The position numbers and the translations under genes are program-made. Positions 16,727 through 23,483 of a stretch of DNA of 64,000 bases are shown in pieces (the first letter of the stretch is position 1; the number at the start of each line of letters is the position of its first letter). Source of the stretch: CALINF01 sp039990395 (GTDB lineage Bacteria > Pseudomonadota > Gammaproteobacteria > Pseudomonadales > Halieaceae); the NCBI GenBank assembly GCA_039990395.1, contig JBDXFZ010000146.1, forward strand, positions 1,302,001 to 1,366,000. The letters are read 5' to 3'. The notes below the pieces were generated by a model. It saw nothing but the letters and a program-made list of their open reading frames with translations, had not been told where the DNA came from and searched no databases.

Positions 16727-17434
16727 TCAGGCGATAAGGGGTGGGAATTCATCACCGACGTCCTCATGCACATACCACCAGCGGCTGTCTTTGAGATACA
16801 CCCGGTGCCGTGCGCCAGGAGCGGTAGCATCACCAGACTTGTAACCGGCATCACCTCGATACATCACCGCCGGTTGGCCATTATCATCGCCAAATACGGG
16901 AAACACCTCGTGCGGTGTTGTATGACGCTCTGCCTCTAACATATCGGCTATCGTGGCGTAATTGGACAGGTGTAACAGCGTGACATAGGTTGGTGGCAAC
17001 AAACCCAGTTCACCGGCCTCATGCTGCTCGATAGCATTGTCGACTGTTATCCACATCGCATCGTGGATTTCACCACCGTCGATTACCACTCGATCGTCCG
17101 CTGCCAATGGCGCCGCGTAAAACCAGGTCAGAAAACGACGTGGCTCTCCAATGGGCGTAGTCCAGTGGCTCAGCTGTACCATGTCTTCAATATGAGGTTC
17201 CAGGCCACACTCTTCCTGCGCCTCTCGCACCGCCGCGACCCGGGTTGCAGCCTCCAGATCACCGCCTGCCTCCTCCATATCTTCCTCATCGACGGAACCA
17301 CCTGGAAACACCCAAAATCCGCCGGCAAAAATGAGCGCTTTGTTACGCTTCAGAAGAAGGGTTTCCATACCCGATGGCGTATCACGCAATAGCACCACCG
17401 TGCTGGCGGGCTTGGCTTTCAGAACTTCAGACAT
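16727..17434 (-). CDS. Nudix hydrolase (NUDT19/CoA-pyrophosphatase-like)
   Basis: This 235-residue cytoplasmic Nudix enzyme hydrolyses a nucleoside diphosphate linked to another group. The Nudix box starts at the P-G-G near residue 45 and ends R-E-A-Q-E-E-C-G-L-E at 70-79, with a longer insertion between the first glycine and the R-E-x-x-E-E helix than in MutT. That insertion is usual in the NUDT7/NUDT19 type (acyl-CoA or CoA diphosphatases), so a CoA-type substrate is possible but not shown. It is the first gene of a probable three-gene set with cytochrome b561 and the serine hydrolase. No partner explains its role. Confidence 0.85.
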   Translation of the reverse strand: MSEVLKAKPASTVVLLRDTPSGMETLLLKRNKALIFAGGFWVFPGGSVDEEDMEEAGGDLEAATRVAAVREAQEECGLEPHIEDMVQLSHWTTPIGEPRRFLTWFYAAPLAADDRVVIDGGEIHDAMWITVDNAIEQHEAGELGLLPPTYVTLLHLSNYATIADMLEAERHTTPHEVFPVFGDDNGQPAVMYRGDAGYKSGDATAPGARHRVYLKDSRWWYVHEDVGDEFPPLIA

Positions 17435-17570
17435 TCGTGTTTCTCCAGTTTGAGCTCACTGTTAACTCTTAAACTTCTGAGCATTTATAGGGCAGTCACC
17501 TGATTCAGATGTACAGCCCTGCCCACTCAGCCGACGCTTGTTAGTACCGGCGGAACGATTCCTCGTACAA

Positions 17571-18893
17571 CTATTTGTGCATTAGATCCAGCAATGCCGA
17601 TACGGTGGCCTCGACGCCTAATGTAACTGCTGGCTCAGGAGTGATCTTGAATAAAGGCGAATGATGTGAGGGTACAGGTTCGCCTCCAGCTGCCTCGCGG
17701 TCGAAGTCGGCCTGCGGTGTACCGCCTACTGCAAAGTAGGTGCTGGGAATGTAGGGGTCAGTCGTAAAAAACGGAAAGTCCTCGGCTCCCATACCTTTGC
17801 GTTTGCTGCTATCAAAAACATCATCACCAAAACGGCCTGTCCAGACTGTACGCAATCGACCTGTCAGCTTTGGATCGTTAATTGTGGGTGGCACCGACTC
17901 CTCTGATACGATGACTTCGGGGAGCTTATCCTCCGGCAGGCCTGCCACCCGTCCCATGTTCTCTGCAATGCGCTTGATGCCGGCGAGCAGTAGCTCGCGC
18001 GATTCAAAATCGTCATTACGCACAGTTAACTGCAGATGCGCGCGATCAGAAATGATGTTGTGCTTGGTACCGGAATGAAAAGAACCCACCGTAATGACAC
18101 CAGCATCCCTGGGTGCTAACTCACGGCTGATAACAGTTTGTAAAGCCAGCACGATCTGCGAACCCAGCACAATGGGGTCTACGCCACGATGAGGGCTAGC
18201 GCCGTGAGCGCCAACGCCATGCACAATAATATCCACTGTGTCGGCGCCGGAATACGGGGAGTCCATCACAGCCGAAAGTTTGCCTGTTGGAATAGTTGAA
18301 GTGACATGGAAAGCCAACGCGTAATCTGGCTTGCCAAACCGCTGCCAGAGATTGTCATCCATCATCTGGCGCGCACCGAGTACGCGTTCCTCAGCCGGCT
18401 GACCAATTAGCATCAACGTCCCTGACCACTGATCCTTACGCGCCGCCATCGCACGTGCTGTACCTACCAAACTGGTGATATGTACATCGTGCCCACAAGC
18501 GTGCATCACTGGAACATCTTTGCCATCAGGGTCAAGCTGACGAGCGCGAGATGCATTAGCAAGTCCGGACTTTTCCTCTACTGGTAAGCCGTCCATATCT
18601 GCCCGCATCATCACCAAGGGGCCATCTCCATTCTTCATCATGGCTACCACGCCGGTTCCACCGACGCCTTCGGTAACCTTAAAGCCAGAGGCGCGAAGCT
18701 CTTCAGCAAGGCGAGCAGCAGTTTTTGTTTCCATGGTCGAGAGTTCGGGGTTGCGATGGAAAAAGTCGAACAGATCACCCAGGTGGGCCTGGTAATCCTT
18801 GTCGACTTCGTTCCTTAACTCATCACTATTGGCCGCGCCAGAAAAAAGTGCTGCGCACAACACTAGCGACAATAAACGGCTTAACGTGGACAT
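17571..18893 (-). CDS. Exported M20-family amidohydrolase (hippurate hydrolase-like)
   Basis: This is a zinc-type amidohydrolase of peptidase family M20D, related to hippuricase, IAA-amino-acid hydrolases and N-acyl-amino-acid deacylases. A signal peptide (residues 1-22, ending G-A-A-N-S) puts it in the periplasm. The metal site is visible as H-A-C-G-H-D-V-H (131-138), with Cys133 as the typical M20D metal-bridging cysteine, preceded by M-R-A-D-M-D-G-L-P (96-104). Its 440 residues are normal for the family. It is divergent from the saccharopine gene pair. A role in releasing amino acids from N-acyl conjugates for catabolism is a plausible inference. Confidence 0.92.
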   Translation of the reverse strand: MSTLSRLLSLVLCAALFSGAANSDELRNEVDKDYQAHLGDLFDFFHRNPELSTMETKTAARLAEELRASGFKVTEGVGGTGVVAMMKNGDGPLVMMRADMDGLPVEEKSGLANASRARQLDPDGKDVPVMHACGHDVHITSLVGTARAMAARKDQWSGTLMLIGQPAEERVLGARQMMDDNLWQRFGKPDYALAFHVTSTIPTGKLSAVMDSPYSGADTVDIIVHGVGAHGASPHRGVDPIVLGSQIVLALQTVISRELAPRDAGVITVGSFHSGTKHNIISDRAHLQLTVRNDDFESRELLLAGIKRIAENMGRVAGLPEDKLPEVIVSEESVPPTINDPKLTGRLRTVWTGRFGDDVFDSSKRKGMGAEDFPFFTTDPYIPSTYFAVGGTPQADFDREAAGGEPVPSHHSPLFKITPEPAVTLGVEATVSALLDLMHK

Positions 18894-19025
18894 AGGCTTG
18901 ATCCCTTAAAAAGACAGTTTCTCAGGCTAACAGAGCCATATAAAAGCGCAACAGGAAACGCCGAAGCAGGGGCATCTCCGCCGTACGTGCGGTAACATAT
19001 CGACTGACGTACCGGAAAGATCAAC

Positions 19026-20114
19026 ATGATGAGTAAGCACATCTGGCTCCGCGCGGAGACCAAGCCCGGAGAGGCTCGCGCAGCATTAACTCCCCATACC
19101 GCTCGCACGCTACTGGAAAGTGGCTTTACTGTGACCGTTGAACGATCACATCAGAGTGTTTTCGCTCCACAAGAGTATGAAGAGCAAGGATGCACACTGG
19201 TAGACGCCGGCACCTGGCCAGCTGCTCCACCACACGCTTACATACTAGGGCTAAAGGAACTACCCGATAGCGACGCCCCGCTCACCCATCAACACATTTA
19301 TTTCGCGCACGCCTACAAATGCCAAGCGGGCTGGAATACCCTGCTTCGACGCTTCAAACGTGGCAGCGGCATACTACTGGACCTGGAGTATCTGGTGGAT
19401 GACAGTGGTAAGCGCTGCGCTGCCTTTGGCTACTGGGCAGGATTCGTGGGATCTGCGCTCGCGATCCTGACATGGGCTGGTCAGCGCAGCCAGTTAGAGC
19501 CTCCTCTGCAGTCACTTCAGCCCTGGCAGGATAAAGAAGATCTGTTAAGCGAAGTAACCGCCTGTCTTGATCGTGTAGCCACGCGAGATCTGACTGATCT
19601 GCGCATGATTATCATCGGAGCTTTGGGCCGAGTAGGTGCCGGTGCCAGAGCGCTTGCAGAGTTTGTGAAAGTACCCGCACTCAACTGGGACATGGCTGAA
19701 ACCTCAAGCGGCGGGCCATTTCAGGAGATTCTCAATTATCCGATATTTCTCAATTGCGTGCTGGTGAACGAGAAATTACCCCCTTTCATTACGCGGGAGC
19801 TTGTCACTCAACAGCAACGGGTATTGTCGGTAATAGCAGATATCAGTTGCGACCCTTTGAGCGAGTTCAATCCAATACCATTGTACGACCAATGCACCAC
19901 TGCCAAAGAGCCGGTACTGCGCCTGCAACCCGATCCGACGCCACTCGACCTCATTGCCATAGACAATCTACCCAGTTTACTGCCCCGAGAATCCAGCGAA
20001 GATTTCAGCTCGCAACTACTCCCGGTTATTCTGAGTCTCTCTCAGACAGAAGCGCCCATCTGGCAACGCGCAGAAAGACTCTTTCATCACTACAGCGGAC
20101 CTCTTCATGACTAG
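19026..20114 (+). CDS. Saccharopine dehydrogenase, lysine-side (LYS1/LKR type)
   Basis: This 362-residue enzyme belongs to the alanine dehydrogenase/PNT-related family that includes fungal Lys1 (saccharopine to lysine and 2-oxoglutarate, NAD) and the LKR half of eukaryotic LKR/SDH. The catalytic lysine and histidine of yeast Lys1 correspond to Lys77 (G-L-K-E-L-P) and His95 (Y-F-A-H-A-Y-K). The N-terminus W-L-R-A-E-T-K-P-G-E-A-R-A-A-L-T-P is characteristic. The direction (lysine breakdown or synthesis) is not set by the sequence. It overlaps the partner gene by 8 nt, so the two are surely coexpressed. GGAAAG precedes the ATG at 19026; ATG 19029 is an equivalent alternative. Confidence 0.92.
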   Translation: MMSKHIWLRAETKPGEARAALTPHTARTLLESGFTVTVERSHQSVFAPQEYEEQGCTLVDAGTWPAAPPHAYILGLKELPDSDAPLTHQHIYFAHAYKCQAGWNTLLRRFKRGSGILLDLEYLVDDSGKRCAAFGYWAGFVGSALAILTWAGQRSQLEPPLQSLQPWQDKEDLLSEVTACLDRVATRDLTDLRMIIIGALGRVGAGARALAEFVKVPALNWDMAETSSGGPFQEILNYPIFLNCVLVNEKLPPFITRELVTQQQRVLSVIADISCDPLSEFNPIPLYDQCTTAKEPVLRLQPDPTPLDLIAIDNLPSLLPRESSEDFSSQLLPVILSLSQTEAPIWQRAERLFHHYSGPLHD

Positions 20115-21276
20115 CTCACCTGTTATTCATTGGCTGGGGGCAGGACTGTCCAGCGGGCCCGGCTTATTGCGCCTACTCGCCAATGGCGCTCATGTTTGCC
20201 TATGGAATCGAACACTCGCCAATGCCCACCAACTTGTCGCACAAGCAACCTCAAAACCCAAGATATTTACACTCGACCTCGACGATCTCGCAAACCGACT
20301 GGAACCTGGCGATGTTGTTGTGTCTATGCTGCCAGCCGATATGCATGTTGCGGTAGCCAAGCTGGCCATTGCAGGGCGTGCCCACTTTGTCTCCAGCTCC
20401 TACGTCTCTGAAGCAATGCGCGGGCTCGACGAGAGTGCGCATGAGCAGCAACTGTGCCTCGTCAATGAAGTTGGGCTGGATCCTGGACTGGATCATCTTA
20501 TGGCACATCTTCTGGTTGATGCATGGCGAAGCAGTGATCGCTACGATAACAGCGCAAAGCTTTCGTTTCGCTCGTATTGTGGCGGCTTTCCCGCAGTATC
20601 CAATGACTTCTGCTACAAGTTCAGCTGGTCTCCTGTGGGCGTGCTACGCGCGTTGCTCACACCTGCCCGGTATATCGCCGCTGGCGAGAATTGCACTGCA
20701 GAAAGACCGTGGGAAGCAATCACCCCCTACTCCGTCAATCTCAATGGTCAAGTTGAAACCTTCGAGGCCTACCCCAACCGTGATTCACTGCCATTTATGA
20801 CTGAGTACAACTTTGATCCCAGTTGGCCAGTCGAGGAGTTCGTGCGCGGCACGCTCCGGCTAGAGGGATGGTCACTTGCCTGGCAGGGTATTTTCAACAC
20901 CTTGCATGGTGCGAGTAGTGACAATCGCGAAGAAACGCTCAACACGCTATCAAATGAACTGTGGCAACACCATCGGTATGCAGATAACGAGCCCGACCGT
21001 GTAGTACTGAGCGTAGAGCTACATTGCCAGTCTGAGCAAGAGACCTTGTTCCATCGTGCCTGCACCCTCGACTCACTGGGAAATGAAACGGGCTCCGCGA
21101 TGGCGCGGCTTGTATCGATCCCAGTGAGCCTGGCAGTAGATGATATTCTCGCGGGCAAGATCAGCCATGGCGTGAGTACCGCGCCCACAGAAAAACAGCA
21201 GATCGAGCAGTGGTTCAGCGTATTAGAGCTTGGCGGCGATTCCGTTCAGATTGAGGACCTGCCGTTTGATCAATAA
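20107..21276 (+). CDS. Saccharopine dehydrogenase, glutamate-side (LYS9/SDH type)
   Basis: This 389-residue Rossmann-fold enzyme interconverts saccharopine with 2-aminoadipate semialdehyde and glutamate. The N-terminal fold begins I-H-W-L-G-A-G-L-S-S-G-P, a variant of the G-A-G-x-x-G dinucleotide site. The core has N-E-V-G-L-D-P-G-L-D-H (about 119-129) and Y-C-G-G-F-P (about 158-163), both hallmark saccharopine reductase motifs. With the preceding gene it forms a complete two-step saccharopine route in two polypeptides, as in fungi, rather than the fused plant/animal form. The aldehyde dehydrogenase that would complete lysine breakdown to aminoadipate is not in the window. Its end overlaps the start of a periplasmic hydrolase gene. 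Confidence 0.92.
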   Translation: MTSSPVIHWLGAGLSSGPGLLRLLANGAHVCLWNRTLANAHQLVAQATSKPKIFTLDLDDLANRLEPGDVVVSMLPADMHVAVAKLAIAGRAHFVSSSYVSEAMRGLDESAHEQQLCLVNEVGLDPGLDHLMAHLLVDAWRSSDRYDNSAKLSFRSYCGGFPAVSNDFCYKFSWSPVGVLRALLTPARYIAAGENCTAERPWEAITPYSVNLNGQVETFEAYPNRDSLPFMTEYNFDPSWPVEEFVRGTLRLEGWSLAWQGIFNTLHGASSDNREETLNTLSNELWQHHRYADNEPDRVVLSVELHCQSEQETLFHRACTLDSLGNETGSAMARLVSIPVSLAVDDILAGKISHGVSTAPTEKQQIEQWFSVLELGGDSVQIEDLPFDQ

Positions 21277-22210
21277 CCACTGCAGCTGGCCCCCTACCAG
21301 AGCATTTCTACGGCATTGCTGCGTGCTTGGCTTAAGCGCGCTCATTGTCTTTACGCCGTTACTTCAAGCAATAGAGCTGGAACGCTACCATCAAACAGGT
21401 GACTTACCGCCCAACCAAGATCCGGAACTGCGAGCGGCACTTGAGTTCATGCTTTGTAGCATGGACTACTGCAACTTGGTGAATGAGGATCTTTTGGCTG
21501 TCGCCGTGGTCTTGCTCGACGAAGACAAGGCTCACCGCCTGGCTATGGTTAACGGTCATCACATGATGTACGCAGCCAGCCTGCCAAAACTCGCTATCGC
21601 GTTAGGCGCGCTGGTAGCCGCAGAGCGAGGGCAACTCATACTGAATGACGATCTACTTGAAGAGTTGAATGCCATGATCCGCGTGTCGTGCAACGAATGT
21701 GCCACAGAGGTATTGGCCAAAGTCGGACGAGAAAACCTGCTGAGCATACTTCAGGAGCCCCAGTTCGCTTTCTATGATGCGCAGCGCAGCGGCGGCATCT
21801 GGGTTGGCAAAGACTACGCCGCCGACGACGCGTATCGCAGAGACCCTATTGGCGGCTTCTCCCATGCCGCCACTGTTTACCAGGTCGCGCGGATGTACTA
21901 CCGCCTGAACGCTGGCTCACTGTTGGATGAACACCACGCTGCAATTATGCGCGACATCTTGGGCCGCCCCGGCATCGATCACAAATTTGTAGCAGGGCTT
22001 GCCGGCCAGGAAGGACTATCGATGCTGAGAAAGTCAGGGAGCTGGAAAAACTATCATGCCGACAGTGCCATGATTCAGCAAAATGGACTTACCTACATCG
22101 TGGTGGCACTGGTTAATGATGACAACGGCGAGCAAATACTCAGACGCATCGCCGCTGGTACTCACAAATTAATGCAGTCTAAGACTACTTCGCTGCGTGT
22201 CGTGCCTTGA
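21266..22210 (+). CDS. Exported class A beta-lactamase-fold protein
   Basis: This 314-residue serine beta-lactamase-like protein has an N-terminal hydrophobic signal (about residues 14-35). The S-x-x-K motif is S-L-P-K at 105-108 in Y-A-A-S-L-P-K-L-A-I-A. A C-terminal K-S-G-S-W-K-N-Y segment matches the third (K-x-G) motif. I favour a TTG start at 21266: GAGGA at 21253-21257 sits 8 nt before it and it overlaps the previous stop by 11 nt, implying coupling. A TTG at 21230 is the alternative. Whether it hydrolyses beta-lactams or acts on peptidoglycan-like peptides is unknown. Its 3' end overlaps that of the convergent hydrolase by 26 nt. Confidence 0.82.
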   Translation: MINNHCSWPPTRAFLRHCCVLGLSALIVFTPLLQAIELERYHQTGDLPPNQDPELRAALEFMLCSMDYCNLVNEDLLAVAVVLLDEDKAHRLAMVNGHHMMYAASLPKLAIALGALVAAERGQLILNDDLLEELNAMIRVSCNECATEVLAKVGRENLLSILQEPQFAFYDAQRSGGIWVGKDYAADDAYRRDPIGGFSHAATVYQVARMYYRLNAGSLLDEHHAAIMRDILGRPGIDHKFVAGLAGQEGLSMLRKSGSWKNYHADSAMIQQNGLTYIVVALVNDDNGEQILRRIAAGTHKLMQSKTTSLRVVP

Positions 22211-23441
22211 TAATGGCGTGAATTTCTCCACCCAGCGCCTGATGTGCTACAGCAGAATTCTCGCGTAGTACATTAGAAACCAGCGTAACAAGATAGTGCA
22301 CCGGTTTACCGTCTATGTTTTCTTCAATAATCGCCACTGAGTTCATATAGTTGCGTACATTGCCCTTGTAGGCACCACACTTAAAGCCTTCCTCGACCTT
22401 ACAGGAGTAGAGTGAGCCCGACTTGAAATACACTGCAGCGTTTCTCAGCGCCGGAGCAGATGCATAGCGGATACGTCGCTCAGTGACGTACAGGAGGCGC
22501 TTTAACTGAGTACTCGTCCACGGGTCAACAAGTTGTCCCTGCTCCATCGCAAGCAAGTACCGCATCAGACTACGGGCGGTTGCATAGCTCAACCCCCCGC
22601 CGTCGACCAGTTTCTTCCCCTCTCGTGTAAAGAAACTGCCCTGTCGCAATGCCTCCAGAGAGAAGCCATTGCGAGTGACAGGCTCCCAGAATGTGCGTTT
22701 ATACAGCTGCGTTAGCTGCGCGCCGCGGTGCTCATCAAAATAGGGGGTAATCTGCTCCTCAGGTAGCGGATAGTCGGCTCCAAACTGGCGGAGAAGCATC
22801 GCATCGCGCATTGTCATTGCCGCAGCAGAGTTAGAGCTAACCGATAGCGTCCAGTCCAGATATTCCCAGAGAGAGCCTGTATCGCCATCACGCATGGGGC
22901 GTCGGGTCAGCTTTTTGGTCTCTACATCATATAGACGGATAGTGTGATGATCGCTGTGACTAAACCGATCAGCGGTCACAGTGGTGTTTCGCAATACGTT
23001 CTCGCGGTCCGCCGTGGCAGGATAGGTATCGGCAAGGCCCTGAAACAAACCTAATGCGGCCACCAACTTGCCCACGCTTCCAACATTCTGCCGATGCTTT
23101 CCTCTGTGTTCTGCATAAACTGGCTCATTGGGATCGGTGAGATCGAGCACTGCCAGAGCATAGTTGTCTGCCTGATCGCCAAGCAGGGCTGTTAGCTCGC
23201 CACTGAACGCCTCATCACTGCTTGGCAAAGGGTAGTCGAGACCCTGCAAACGAATATTGACCTGATCGCTCGTTAGCAAAGCGCCAGGCGGTTGCCGCGT
23301 TCCAGGCAATTCTCCCAGTTGCGTCAGGCGCGCCTGCTCTAGTCGGCGAATGCCAGTTTCTTGATAGCCATCAATAGGATAAGCAAACAGTCCAACACTG
23401 ACCACACACAGGCTAAGTAAACACAATCTGATACTACTCAT
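22185..23441 (-). CDS. Exported class A beta-lactamase/DD-peptidase-fold protein
   Basis: This 418-residue secreted serine enzyme of the beta-lactamase superfamily has a short signal peptide at residues 1-20. All three superfamily motifs are seen: S-V-G-K at 122-125, S-S-N at 202-204 (the S-x-N box), and K-S-G near 349. Two Cys residues lie in the C-terminal lobe (Y-S-C-K and F-K-C-G), a possible disulfide. It is larger than typical class A beta-lactamases, so a penicillin-binding or peptidase role is as likely as antibiotic hydrolysis. It is convergent with, and overlaps, the smaller hydrolase gene, and follows the exported dikinase gene by 42 nt on the same strand. Confidence 0.83.
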   Translation of the reverse strand: MSSIRLCLLSLCVVSVGLFAYPIDGYQETGIRRLEQARLTQLGELPGTRQPPGALLTSDQVNIRLQGLDYPLPSSDEAFSGELTALLGDQADNYALAVLDLTDPNEPVYAEHRGKHRQNVGSVGKLVAALGLFQGLADTYPATADRENVLRNTTVTADRFSHSDHHTIRLYDVETKKLTRRPMRDGDTGSLWEYLDWTLSVSSNSAAAMTMRDAMLLRQFGADYPLPEEQITPYFDEHRGAQLTQLYKRTFWEPVTRNGFSLEALRQGSFFTREGKKLVDGGGLSYATARSLMRYLLAMEQGQLVDPWTSTQLKRLLYVTERRIRYASAPALRNAAVYFKSGSLYSCKVEEGFKCGAYKGNVRNYMNSVAIIEENIDGKPVHYLVTLVSNVLRENSAVAHQALGGEIHAIIKARHAAK

Positions 23442-23483
23442 TTACTACCCCTGCTTTCCCCACACCTATTATTGGAGCGACGC

